Assembly: GCA_016786495.1 (NCBI GenBank) | Contig: JAEUUJ010000033.1 | Coordinates: 1-64,000, forward strand | Length of the DNA stretch: 64,000 bases | Source of the DNA: Cyclobacteriaceae bacterium | GTDB taxonomy: Bacteria > Bacteroidota > Bacteroidia > Cytophagales > Cyclobacteriaceae | Reading direction: 5' to 3' | In this document: one piece after another, positions 51,732 to 60,337 of the stretch | Layout of the letters: each line of letters begins with the position of its first letter | Numbering within the stretch: the first letter of the stretch is position 1 | Position numbers and translations under genes: made by a program | The notes under the pieces: generated by a model | The model's input: the letters and a program-made list of their open reading frames with translations, nothing else | Told to the model about the DNA's origin: nothing | Databases searched by the model: none

Positions 51732-53519
51732 ATGAACTTAGAACACTCTCTTCGCTCCGAAATACAGAAGGCTATCACCGCGCTGTTCAATGCGCCGGTT
51801 GATCAGGTACAACTCCAGCCAACCAATCAGGAATTCGAAGGGTCGCACACGTTGGTTTGTTTTCCGTTAACAAGAGCTTCAAAACTTAAACCGGAAGAAA
51901 CAGCGAAAGCGATCGGGGACTATCTGGTTCAGCATTCCAGAATTGTGACACGTTACAACGTTTTGAAGGGTTTTTTAAACCTGGTAGTTTCCGATACAAC
52001 CTGGGCGGAGACATTTGCTTCCATCTACGCCAACAAAAATTATGGCTTCCTTCCGGCTAACGGTAAGGAGATTATGGTGGAGTATTCTTCACCCAACACC
52101 AACAAGCCGCTCCACTTAGGACATTTGCGAAATAACTTTTTGGGATACAGCGTAGCGGAGCTTTATAAAGCCAATGGGTACAACGTCCATAAAGTTCAGA
52201 TCATCAACGACCGTGGCATTCATATCTGCAAGTCGATGGCCGCATGGAAGTTTTACGGAAACGGAGAGACTCCCCAAAGCAGCGGGTTGAAAGGTGATAA
52301 GCTTGTTGGTAAGTACTACGTTGAATTCGACAAAAACTATAAGGCTCAGGCGAAGGAACTGCAGGAAAAGGGTTTGAGCGAAGCAGATGCAGAGAAGCAG
52401 GCGCCCATCATGAAGCTGGCGGTTGACATGCTGCAAAAGTGGGAAGCAAAAGACCCGGAAACGGTTCAGCTTTGGAAGACCATGAACGGCTGGGTGTACG
52501 AAGGGTTCGATTCCACGTACAAGCGCATGGGTGTTGATTTTGAAAAACTGTACTACGAGTCTGACACCTACCTGCTCGGAAAAGAGGAAGTTTTAAAAGG
52601 CGTGGAGAAACGAATCTTCTTCAAAAAAGAAGATGGTTCGGTTTGGGTTGACCTCACAGCCGATGGTCTAGATCAAAAAGTTTTGTTGCGTTCGGACGGA
52701 ACTTCTGTTTACATGACGCAGGATATCGGAACTGCCATTTTGCGTTTCCGCGATTTCCCGAAAATAGAAGGTCAGATCTATACCGTAGGAAACGAACAGG
52801 AGTATCACTTTAAAGTGCTGTTCCTGATTCTCGGCAAGCTTGGCTACGAGTGGGCGAAGAAGTGCTACCATCTTTCATACGGTATGGTTGATCTGCCGTC
52901 AGGCAAAATGAAAAGTCGCGAAGGTACGGTTGTAGATGCGGATGATCTGATGCAGGAGATGGCCGATGAGGCTGAACGGCAAACCCGCGCGTTAGGCAAG
53001 ATTGATGAGTTAAGTGAGGCTGAATCGAAACAGCTTTTTGAAATGATCGGCCTCGGGGCATTAAAGTTTTTCCTGCTGAAAGTTGATCCGAAGAAGCGGA
53101 TGTTATTCGATCCGAACGAGTCGATTCAATTGCAGGGTTTTACCGGACCATTCATTCAATACACGCACGCTCGGATTCGGGCGATTCTGCGCAAAGCGGA
53201 AAGCATGAATATCGTTCCGACAGAGAACGACCTGAAAGGACTGTCTTCGCTGGAGCCGTCTGAACGTGAAGCGTTGCATTTGCTCAGCTTGTTCGAAAAC
53301 AAGGTCAGGGAGGCCGCAAAAGACTATTCGCCTGCTGTCATCGCAAACTACGCCTACGACCTGGCCAAGCAGTACAACCAGTTCTACCAGAACATTTCCA
53401 TATTTAATGAAGCCGATCCCCTGAAACTGAAGTTCCGGGTGGCACTGTCGGACAGCATTGCTTCGGCTATCAAAAAATCGATGAATCTGCTCGGAATTTC
53501 TGTTCCGGAGCGGATGTAA
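51732..53519 (+). CDS. argS: Arginyl-tRNA synthetase
   Basis: Attaches arginine to tRNA-Arg. A 595-residue class I synthetase of normal length, with the N-terminal Add-1 domain, the HIGH-type motif 'SPNTNKPLHLGHLRNN' (His128, His131), the catalytic Rossmann fold, a KMSKS variant 'GKMKSREGTVV', and the helical anticodon-binding C-terminus ('GPFIQYTHARIRAILRKAE', 'YDLAKQYNQFYQNISIF'). The start is ATG 51732, two bases after the nested inverted repeat. Confidence 0.97.
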   Translation: MNLEHSLRSEIQKAITALFNAPVDQVQLQPTNQEFEGSHTLVCFPLTRASKLKPEETAKAIGDYLVQHSRIVTRYNVLKGFLNLVVSDTTWAETFASIYANKNYGFLPANGKEIMVEYSSPNTNKPLHLGHLRNNFLGYSVAELYKANGYNVHKVQIINDRGIHICKSMAAWKFYGNGETPQSSGLKGDKLVGKYYVEFDKNYKAQAKELQEKGLSEADAEKQAPIMKLAVDMLQKWEAKDPETVQLWKTMNGWVYEGFDSTYKRMGVDFEKLYYESDTYLLGKEEVLKGVEKRIFFKKEDGSVWVDLTADGLDQKVLLRSDGTSVYMTQDIGTAILRFRDFPKIEGQIYTVGNEQEYHFKVLFLILGKLGYEWAKKCYHLSYGMVDLPSGKMKSREGTVVDADDLMQEMADEAERQTRALGKIDELSEAESKQLFEMIGLGALKFFLLKVDPKKRMLFDPNESIQLQGFTGPFIQYTHARIRAILRKAESMNIVPTENDLKGLSSLEPSEREALHLLSLFENKVREAAKDYSPAVIANYAYDLAKQYNQFYQNISIFNEADPLKLKFRVALSDSIASAIKKSMNLLGISVPERM

Positions 53520-53639
53520 CCAAAACTTTACGGGCAGGTAATACATCCATCCTGTGGTGGAATTATTTTCTGCTGCCTGTACGGCACATACCGGATTCTT
53601 CGTTTATTTTGAAACCTATTCCCAACTAACCCAATACCC

Positions 53640-56618
53640 ATGATCAGAACAGTTAAAGCACTTTGTTTCGTGTTGCTAATCGCCTTTACGGCATGCAAGA
53701 ACGAAACCGGCAGCAAACTAAAAACCGCGGAAAGCAACGGGTACTCGTACGAGTACATGGAGAACGATCCGCTTAACGTAAGAATTTATACGCTCAAGAA
53801 TGGTTTAAAAGTATACCTGAGCAAATACGGAGCTTCACCCCGTATTCAAACCAATATTGCCGTAAAGGCTGGAGGCAAGAACGACCCGGCAACCAATACC
53901 GGACTGGCGCATTACCTGGAACACATCATGTTTAAGGGTACGGCCGACTTCGGAACGCTTAACTGGGAAAAAGAATCGGTATTGCTCGACAGCATTGAAC
54001 GCATGTTCACGCACTACGGAACGTTAACCGATTCGGTTGAGCGCGCTGCCTATTACAAAAAAATCGATCAGGTTTCGAACGAGGCCGCGAAGTACGCCAT
54101 CGCCAATGAGTACGACAAGATGGTGGGTGAGATTGGCGCACAGGGAACGAATGCTTACACGACCGAGGACAGAACGGTTTATGTAAATGATATTCCGGCT
54201 AACCAGGTAGAGAATTGGCTGCAGATTGAAGGAAACCGCTTTAAGAAAATTGTTCCGCGGCTATTCCATACCGAACTCGAAGCGGTATACGAAGAGAAGA
54301 ATCGCAGCTTGGACAACGACTACTGGAAAACGTATGAAGCGTTTTACCAGGCCATATTCCAGAAACACCAGTACGGAACACAAACTGTTATCGGAACAAT
54401 CGCGCACCTGAAGAATCCTTCCATCACGGAGATTAAAAACTATTTCGACAAATACTATCGTCCGAACAACGTGGCGATCTGCATGAGCGGTGACCTTGAT
54501 TTTGACAAGACGATTGCGCTCATCGACAAAAATTTTGGCGACTGGCAACCGAATGATCAGATTCCGCAATGGACGAGAATCGAAGAGCCGGCATTAACAG
54601 CACCGGTTGCGAAAGAAGTGTATGGCCCGGACGCGGAATGGATTCAACTTGGTTTCCGTTTTAACGGAACCAGCAGCGAAGATGCACAGTTGCTTCGCCT
54701 CACCGACATGATCCTGGCGAACTCAAAGGCTGGTTTGATCGATATCAACCTGAAGCAGGCTCAGAAAGTAATTGAGCCCACCAGCTATGTAGACTACCTG
54801 AACGATTATTCAATTCATACGTTTAGCGCGCGTCCGCGGGAAGGTCAGTCGCTGGAGCAAGTTCGCGACCTGATGCTTGAGCAGATTGAACATCTTAAGA
54901 AAGGTGAGTTTGAAGACTGGTTGATTGAGGCTGTTATCAACGACTTGAAAAAATCGGAAATCCGCGGCTCGGAGTTCAATGGCTCACGGGCAAACGACCT
55001 GGTGATGGCGTTCACGAACAATATTCCGTGGGATAAGTATGTAACCCGCACCGATGCGCTTCGCAAGTACACCAAGGAAGACATCGTGAAGTTTGCCAAC
55101 GAGCATTACGGCAACAACTATGCAATTGTATTCAAGCGTACGGGTAAGGACCCGAATGCGCAGAAAGTGACTAAGCCGTCCATCACGAAAGTGCCGTTGA
55201 ATAAAGAAGATGTTTCGCCTTTCCACAAGATGATCACGGAGAATAAGGTTGAGAAGCTGCAGCCGGTTTATGTTGATTACAGCAAGGATCTGGTCACAAC
55301 AAAAATGAATAAGTATATTGAGGTGTTGTACACTCCGAATAAAGAGAATGACTTGTTCACGCTTTATTACTTGTCGGACGTGGGTACCAACAACAATCCG
55401 AAAATGGATGTAGCGGTTGAGTACCTCGAGTATGTGGGTACGGAAGATATGTCGGCTGAAGAAATTCAGAAAGAGTTTTACAAGCTCGGCACGACCTTCA
55501 GCGTGTTTGCATCGGGTGATCAAACCTATGTATACCTCGAAGGCTTGAATGAGAATATGGATAAGTCAATCCAGCTTTTCGAGAAGTTGCTGGCTAATGC
55601 GAAACCCGACGAGGAGGCGAAGAAGAAAATGATTGACGGTATCTTCAAGAAACGCGATGATGTGAAGAAAGACAAGGGTGAAATTATGTTCAGCGGCCTG
55701 ATGAATTACGGTTTGTACGGACCGAAATCGTCATTTACGAACGTGGTGACCAATAAAGATCTCAGCGCGCTGAAAGCCGAAGAACTGATCGACATCATTC
55801 ACAACTTCACAAAAACCGAGCACCGGGTATTGTACTACGGTCCGAAGAAGGAGGATGAACTGATTGCATCGCTTAACCAGTATCACATCCTACCGGAGAA
55901 ACTGACTCCCGTTCCACAGCCGGTTGAGTTTAAAATGCAGGACATCACCAAGCCGAATGTGTATTGGGCTGATTACGACATGGTGCAGGCTGAAATCATG
56001 TTCTTATCGAAAGGAAAAGAGTTCAGTCCTGAGCAAATGCCGATGGCCAGATTGTTTAACGAATATTTTGGCGGCAGCATGAGCTCGCCTGTTTTCCAGG
56101 AACTTCGTGAAGCGCAAGGTTTGGCATATTCAGCGTTTGCTAACTATGGAGTTGCCGGCAAAAAGAAAGATAACGACTCATTTTATGCCTACATCGGCAC
56201 ACAGGCCGATAAGCAGCCGGAAGCCATGAAGGCTATGCTGGACTTACTTCAGAATTTTCCGAAGTCGGAAAACGGTTTTGTGGTGGCCAAGAATGCGATC
56301 ATGAATCAGATCGAAAGTCAGCGTGTAACGAAGGCTGGAATCTTATTTAATTATGAAACGGCCCGCAAGCGCGGACTGGATCATGACGTACGGAAGGATA
56401 TTTATGAAAAGGTTCAAACCGCCACGCTGGCCGATGTGGAGAAATTCCAGCAGGAAAACCTGAAGAATAACAAGTACAATGTGGTGCTGATTGGAAGCAA
56501 GGACAAGATTAATTTTAAAGACCTCGAGAAATACGGAACCGTGAAGCAGCTTACGCTGGATGAGCTTTTCGGCTACGAAAAACAGGAAAAAATTAACCTC
56601 GAACAGCCGAATCAGTAA
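53640..56618 (+). CDS. M16 family (pitrilysin/insulinase-like) peptidase, lipoprotein
   Basis: A 992-residue exported zinc peptidase. The N-terminus is a lipoprotein signal with lipobox 'FTAC' (Cys19). In the first half the zinc site HXXEH is His91-Tyr-Leu-Glu94-His95 in 'GLAHYLEHIMFKG', with the third ligand in 'ELEAVYEEKNRSLD'. The second half (about 520-992) repeats the M16 fold without the HXXEH motif and carries 'YFGGSMSSPVFQELREAQGLAYSAFANYG', the usual substrate-binding arm. It should degrade peptides in the envelope. A single gene, ended by the large hairpin at 56636. Confidence 0.93.
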   Translation: MIRTVKALCFVLLIAFTACKNETGSKLKTAESNGYSYEYMENDPLNVRIYTLKNGLKVYLSKYGASPRIQTNIAVKAGGKNDPATNTGLAHYLEHIMFKGTADFGTLNWEKESVLLDSIERMFTHYGTLTDSVERAAYYKKIDQVSNEAAKYAIANEYDKMVGEIGAQGTNAYTTEDRTVYVNDIPANQVENWLQIEGNRFKKIVPRLFHTELEAVYEEKNRSLDNDYWKTYEAFYQAIFQKHQYGTQTVIGTIAHLKNPSITEIKNYFDKYYRPNNVAICMSGDLDFDKTIALIDKNFGDWQPNDQIPQWTRIEEPALTAPVAKEVYGPDAEWIQLGFRFNGTSSEDAQLLRLTDMILANSKAGLIDINLKQAQKVIEPTSYVDYLNDYSIHTFSARPREGQSLEQVRDLMLEQIEHLKKGEFEDWLIEAVINDLKKSEIRGSEFNGSRANDLVMAFTNNIPWDKYVTRTDALRKYTKEDIVKFANEHYGNNYAIVFKRTGKDPNAQKVTKPSITKVPLNKEDVSPFHKMITENKVEKLQPVYVDYSKDLVTTKMNKYIEVLYTPNKENDLFTLYYLSDVGTNNNPKMDVAVEYLEYVGTEDMSAEEIQKEFYKLGTTFSVFASGDQTYVYLEGLNENMDKSIQLFEKLLANAKPDEEAKKKMIDGIFKKRDDVKKDKGEIMFSGLMNYGLYGPKSSFTNVVTNKDLSALKAEELIDIIHNFTKTEHRVLYYGPKKEDELIASLNQYHILPEKLTPVPQPVEFKMQDITKPNVYWADYDMVQAEIMFLSKGKEFSPEQMPMARLFNEYFGGSMSSPVFQELREAQGLAYSAFANYGVAGKKKDNDSFYAYIGTQADKQPEAMKAMLDLLQNFPKSENGFVVAKNAIMNQIESQRVTKAGILFNYETARKRGLDHDVRKDIYEKVQTATLADVEKFQQENLKNNKYNVVLIGSKDKINFKDLEKYGTVKQLTLDELFGYEKQEKINLEQPNQ

Positions 56619-56635
56619 GCGAAACTGACCTGTAG

Positions 56636-56708
56636 AAGCCGTCATGTTGACGTAGCCGGGAATCCTGCTTGGGTTCCGGGGCCGCGAACAATATGACGGC
56701 TTTTTTTG
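56636..56708 (+). terminator. Branched terminator hairpin after the M16 gene
   Basis: AAGCCGTCAT (56636-56645) pairs with ATGACGGCTT (56693-56702), followed by a T run to 56707. Inside the loop, GGAATCC and GGGTTCC can form a second hairpin, and CGTCA/TGACG allows an alternative pairing. It lies 17 bp after the M16 stop and 26 bp before the first peroxidase gene. Confidence 0.82.
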
Positions 56709-56733
56709 TTTACTTTACAACAAATCTTTCGCT

Positions 56734-57234
56734 ATGAAACTACTCGCTATGATTGCTATGGTTGGCCTATCCCTGTTTTCTGCCAGTTCGGTTTACGATT
56801 TCAAGGTTAATGCACTTGACGGGAAACTGATTGATTTTGCGCAATACAAGGGAAAAACACTTTTGATTGTCAATACTGCCTCGCAATGCGGCTATACACC
56901 ACAATATGCAGATCTGCAAAAGCTGCACGAGCAATTCGGAGATAAAATAACAATCCTCGGGTTCCCGGCTAACAACTTTGGTGCACAGGAGCCAGGCACA
57001 AACGCTGAGATCGGAGAGTTTTGCCAAAAGAACTATGGCGTGACCTTCCAGATGTTTGAGAAGGTTTCCGTGAAAGGGAGCGATCAGCACGCTTTGTATA
57101 AATTTCTGAAGGAAAAAACAGGACAGGAACCTACCTGGAATTTTTGCAAGTATCTGGTTAAGCCTGACGGAACCATCACATTCTTTCCGTCAAAAGTTAA
57201 TCCGCTTGATGCGAAGATAACGGCAGCGCTTTAA
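56734..57234 (+). CDS. Glutathione peroxidase-type peroxidase, exported
   Basis: A 166-residue thiol peroxidase of the GPx family. The N-terminal 18 residues ('MLLAMIAMVGLSLFSASS'-type) look like a signal peptide, so it probably works in the periplasm. The peroxidatic Cys52 is in 'NTASQCGYTPQY', the catalytic Gln in 'GFPANNFGAQEPG' and the Trp-Asn pair in 'PTWNFCKYLV'. A further Cys in 'IGEFCQKNYGVTF' matches the resolving cysteine of thioredoxin-dependent GPx enzymes, so glutathione is not needed. A paralogue without a signal follows after 13 bp. Confidence 0.92.
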   Translation: MKLLAMIAMVGLSLFSASSVYDFKVNALDGKLIDFAQYKGKTLLIVNTASQCGYTPQYADLQKLHEQFGDKITILGFPANNFGAQEPGTNAEIGEFCQKNYGVTFQMFEKVSVKGSDQHALYKFLKEKTGQEPTWNFCKYLVKPDGTITFFPSKVNPLDAKITAAL

Positions 57235-57247
57235 TACGGGTGCTGAG

Positions 57248-57757
57248 ATGGGTTTACGTTCGCTGATCGGCAAACTTTTTGGAGGCGGTGCTGAAGTGCC
57301 TGCCTCAATTTATGATTTCAAAATGAAGTCGTTGTCGGGAAAGGAAATTGACTTCGCTCAATTCAGAGGGAAAAAACTGCTCATCGTCAATACTGCATCG
57401 AAGTGCGGGTTCACCTATCAGTATGAAGACTTGCAAAAGCTTCATGAACAGTATGGTGATAAGGTTACCATATTAGGGTTCCCGGCAAACAATTTTTTGT
57501 TTCAGGAGCCGGGTTCCAACAGCAACATCGAAGAGTTTTGCCAAGTGAACTATGGTGTCAGTTTTCCGATGTTTGAAAAAATTTCGGTGAAAGGGTTTAA
57601 TCGCCATCCGCTCTATACGTGGCTGAAAAGAAAATCCGGAAAATCACCTTCGTGGAATTTTTGCAAATACCTGATTGACCAATCAGGCAACGTAACAGGA
57701 TTTTTCAATTCGCGGGTAGAGCCGCTCGATAAACAAATACTCGATAAGATCGCATGA
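57248..57757 (+). CDS. Glutathione peroxidase-type peroxidase, paralogue
   Basis: A 169-residue paralogue of the preceding gene, with similar motifs: Cys53 in 'NTASKCGFTYQY', Gln in 'GFPANNFLFQEPG', the second Cys in 'IEEFCQVNYGVSF' and 'PSWNFCKYLI'. It starts 'MGLRSLIGKLFGGGAEVPASIYDF' and has no clear signal peptide, only a weakly amphipathic head. It may therefore be the cytoplasmic or membrane-associated version. Its stop overlaps the menA start by 4 bp (ATGA), so the peroxidases and quinone synthesis share a message. Confidence 0.9.
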   Translation: MGLRSLIGKLFGGGAEVPASIYDFKMKSLSGKEIDFAQFRGKKLLIVNTASKCGFTYQYEDLQKLHEQYGDKVTILGFPANNFLFQEPGSNSNIEEFCQVNYGVSFPMFEKISVKGFNRHPLYTWLKRKSGKSPSWNFCKYLIDQSGNVTGFFNSRVEPLDKQILDKIA

Positions 57758-58641
57758 AACATTGGGTTAGCGCGTTCCGCCTCCGGACGTTACCACTCGC
57801 TCTTTCATCCATCATGATGGGGGGATTCCTCGCTGCGGCTGCCGGAGCCTTTCAATGGGATGTATTTTTGCTCTGCATCGCCACCACGATTTTTCTCCAG
57901 ATACTTTCCAATCTCGCGAACGACTATGGCGATTCGGTACATGGAGCCGATAGTGCTGACCGCAAAGGGCCGTCCCGGGCTGTTCAAAGCGGCCGCATCT
58001 CGACTGCGCAAATGAAAGCAGGGATTGCTGTGTTTGTGGTGTTGAGTTTGATCAGCGGAATTAGTTTGTTGTTTACCGCGTTCGGGTTGAACTGGAATGC
58101 GATCTTCTTCTTTTTGGGCCTGGGTGTATTGTCCATTCTTGCTGCAATCGGCTACACGGTTGGAAAGAAGCCTTACGGGTATGCTGGTTTGGGCGACATT
58201 TCTGTTTTTATTTTCTTCGGATTGGTTGGTGTGATGGGTTCGTTGTATTTGTTTACGCATGAATTGTCGTGGCAATACGTGTGGCCGGCTGTAAGCTGTG
58301 GGGTATTTGCCGTAGGCGTGCTGAACATCAATAACATGCGCGATATCGACTCCGACCGGAAGGCTGGTAAGTTTTCAATCCCGGTACGAATCGGAAAACA
58401 AAATGCGGCCGTTTATCACTGGAGCCTGGTGTTGATCGGGTTGGGAAGTGCGGTTGCCTTTGTGGCTATGCATTTCGAGTCGGCTATACAACTGCTTTTT
58501 ATGCTGAGTGCGCCTGCATTTATGATAATCGCGCGGAAAATTCAGGTGAAGCCCTCGCATGAACTTGATCCCTATCTAAAGTTTATGGCGTTGTCAACGC
58601 TGCTTTTTGTGATTCTGTTTGGCGTTGGCCAGCTGGTTTAA
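57754..58641 (+). CDS. menA: 1,4-dihydroxy-2-naphthoate polyprenyltransferase
   Basis: Attaches the isoprenoid tail to dihydroxynaphthoate, giving demethylmenaquinone, in the inner membrane. The 295-residue protein has about nine hydrophobic helices of the UbiA fold and the two Asp-rich motifs 'NLANDYGDSVHGADSADRKGP' (the NDxxDxxxD substrate site) and 'NINNMRDIDSDRKAGK' (second site). The N-terminus 'MKHWVSAFRLRTLPLALSSIMMGG' is typical of MenA. It is coupled to the upstream peroxidase gene. Its stop overlaps that of the cation-efflux gene on the other strand. Confidence 0.95.
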   Translation: MKHWVSAFRLRTLPLALSSIMMGGFLAAAAGAFQWDVFLLCIATTIFLQILSNLANDYGDSVHGADSADRKGPSRAVQSGRISTAQMKAGIAVFVVLSLISGISLLFTAFGLNWNAIFFFLGLGVLSILAAIGYTVGKKPYGYAGLGDISVFIFFGLVGVMGSLYLFTHELSWQYVWPAVSCGVFAVGVLNINNMRDIDSDRKAGKFSIPVRIGKQNAAVYHWSLVLIGLGSAVAFVAMHFESAIQLLFMLSAPAFMIIARKIQVKPSHELDPYLKFMALSTLLFVILFGVGQLV

Positions 58642-59543
58642 ACTTCCGGTTTGCAGCACGGATATCCTTCTGTTTCCAATTCAATCGTTGTATGCTGCAG
58701 CGACATTTTTTTCAAGATCTCTTTGATTCTGTTTTTGAGGGCTTCGCGCTGATCAGCCGTTAACTCGTTGGAAACAATAACGTGCAGTGTACCGATGTTA
58801 TAGTTACCATCCATCGACCAAACGTGGATGTCGTGTACCCCTTTAATCTCCGGAAGTGCGGTAAGCTGTTGGCTGATTTTTTCTTCCGAGATGTTTTCCG
58901 GCACGCCCTGCAAGACAATCTGGAAAACAGACTTCATGTTCCGGTACACGTTAAACAGAATGAACGCAGCAATGCCAAGGGAAAGCAGCGGGTCGAGAAT
59001 GGGTACGTTATAGAACATCATCACCAGGCTGCCCACTAAAACCGCTGCCCAGCCCAACACATCTTCGAGGAAGTGAAGTGAGATAACCCGTTCATTGATC
59101 GACTTTCCTTTTTTAAGCCGCAGCATGGCAATCAGATTAACGCCAATGCCGATCACGGCCAGGATGAGCATTCCTTTGGCATCCGGTTGTGCAGGATTAG
59201 CAATGCGTTCAATCGACTCAACAATAATGAATACCGAACCTACCGTTAGCACGATGCTGTTGATGAAGGCACCTAACAACGAAAACCTGCGATAGCCGTA
59301 CGTGAAATGTTGGTCCGGGTGTTTTTGCGCTTTCTTTTGAAAATACCACGAGGTGCCAAGCGAAAGACTGTCGCCCAGATCGTGAAGCGCGTCTGACAAA
59401 ACCGCTACGGAGTTAGTGTACAACCCGCCCACGAACTCCAGCAGTGCAAATCCTAAATTAAGCCAGAAGGCTAATCGAATATTATCCGTGCCATGATGAT
59501 GATCATGTGCATGATCGTGCCCGTGATGGTGGTGATGGCCCAT
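58638..59543 (-). CDS. Cation diffusion facilitator (zinc-type efflux) protein
   Basis: A 301-residue inner-membrane cation/proton antiporter of the CzcD/ZitB type, exporting Zn2+ or similar ions. The N-terminus is rich in histidine ('MGHHHHHGHDHAHDHHHG'), a natural metal-binding tail. Six membrane helices follow, with 'SVAVLSDALHDLGDSLSLG' in helix 2 and 'HFLEDVLGWAAVLVGSL' in helix 5 (the transport site), and a C-terminal ferredoxin-like domain (about 205-301, 'HDIHVWSMDGNYNIGTLHVIV', ending 'GYPCCKP'). A GTTGCA-type palindrome lies 48 bp upstream. Confidence 0.92.
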   Translation of the reverse strand: MGHHHHHGHDHAHDHHHGTDNIRLAFWLNLGFALLEFVGGLYTNSVAVLSDALHDLGDSLSLGTSWYFQKKAQKHPDQHFTYGYRRFSLLGAFINSIVLTVGSVFIIVESIERIANPAQPDAKGMLILAVIGIGVNLIAMLRLKKGKSINERVISLHFLEDVLGWAAVLVGSLVMMFYNVPILDPLLSLGIAAFILFNVYRNMKSVFQIVLQGVPENISEEKISQQLTALPEIKGVHDIHVWSMDGNYNIGTLHVIVSNELTADQREALKNRIKEILKKMSLQHTTIELETEGYPCCKPEV

Positions 59544-59591
59544 GCCGAAAGGTAAATCGGAAAATTGTTTTTATCGATATATCGCAATGCT

Positions 59592-59605
59592 GTTGCAGGT
59601 GCAAC
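59592..59605. promoter_or_regulatory. 14-bp palindrome upstream of the cation efflux gene
   Basis: GTTGCA-GG-TGCAAC has perfect 6-bp arms. It lies 48 bp upstream of the efflux gene start and 1 base after the DUF4268 stop, in the position of an operator. TATCGCAAT occurs as a direct repeat on both sides (59580-59588 and 59608-59616). A metal-responsive repressor would fit; none is present in the window. Confidence 0.5.
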
Positions 59606-59606
59606 A

Positions 59607-60068
59607 CTATCGCAATTCTTCAAAGCTCCACCGTGCGTTTTCCCAAAAGCTGTCGAGTGCAATGATGCGCGGCTTGAAGAACGAGATCAGTTCCGGCCAT
59701 TGATCTTTATTGAAAATGGAAACACCGGGGAGCGTTTTGCTGATTCTCGAGACTTCGCGGCCATCGGTAAGCGTTATATTTTTCTCCCATGTCCATGCTT
59801 CTTCCAGTGTGGTGTGCAGCAAATCTTTGAACTCAAGGGATTGTTCGAAGTACAAGTCGCGGATTCCCGCATCGCGGTGCTCAAGTGTAATCGCAATAGC
59901 GGCTTCCTTTGCCCCGGCATCCATACGAAAGTACACATCGCGCACGCGCGTATGGTAGTTAACCCAGTTGATGCGCAATCCTTCCGCGGAGGGTACGGGA
60001 CTCATGTACCGACCAAAAGTAGTCCAGAATTCGTGGCGCAGATGAGAGGCTTGCTCGCGGGTGTACAT
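59607..60068 (-). CDS. DUF4268 family protein
   Basis: A 153-residue soluble protein, probably cytosolic (no signal). It resembles the DUF4268 family in 'REQASHLRHEFWTTFGRYMSP', 'LRINWVNYHTRVRDVYFRMDAGAKEAAIAITLEHRD' and the terminal 'LISFFKPRIIALDSFWENARWSF'. The family is unknown in function, though some members are joined to nuclease-like domains. Upstream of the cation-efflux gene on the same strand, 63 bp apart. Confidence 0.8.
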   Translation of the reverse strand: MYTREQASHLRHEFWTTFGRYMSPVPSAEGLRINWVNYHTRVRDVYFRMDAGAKEAAIAITLEHRDAGIRDLYFEQSLEFKDLLHTTLEEAWTWEKNITLTDGREVSRISKTLPGVSIFNKDQWPELISFFKPRIIALDSFWENARWSFEELR

Positions 60069-60144
60069 AAATAGATTTGGCGATTTCCGCCCTGCACGTT
60101 ATTCCGATAAACCGTTATTCCGTTGATCCTGAACGCGAATGGCA

Positions 60145-60279
60145 TCACCAGACGTTGAGCTTGGTAAGAGAAAAGAAATAGATGTTTTCTTCATCAATCA
60201 AAGGCTTAACATAGAATCCCTTAAGGTAATTGTTTTCTTTCTTCAAACTGACTTCAATCGGCTTTTTAACTGATATAAA
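60145..60279 (-). pseudogene. Short open frame without a standard start (gene remnant or 33-residue protein)
   Basis: In the 269-bp gap between the DUF4268 and stress-protein genes, the minus strand holds a stop-free frame of 44 codons bounded by stops (60280-60282 and 60145-60147). It reads protein-like, with 'KKPIEVSLKKENNYLKGF' and 'KPLIDEENIYFFSLTKLNVW'. No ATG or GTG is available; a TTG at 60244-60246 would give 33 residues. It may be the C-terminal end of a decayed gene. No family recognised. Confidence 0.3.
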
Positions 60280-60337
60280 TCATACCTGTTTCGCATCGTT
60301 TTTTTCTTAATTTAGAACTCTATTTAATCCCCGTGTT

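Noticed and set aside
59490-59543. Possible vector-derived His tag at the start of the efflux protein
   Set aside because: The histidines alternate with Gly and Asp over 18 residues in a manner typical of natural cation-diffusion-facilitator tails, and the surrounding DNA is ordinary genome sequence.
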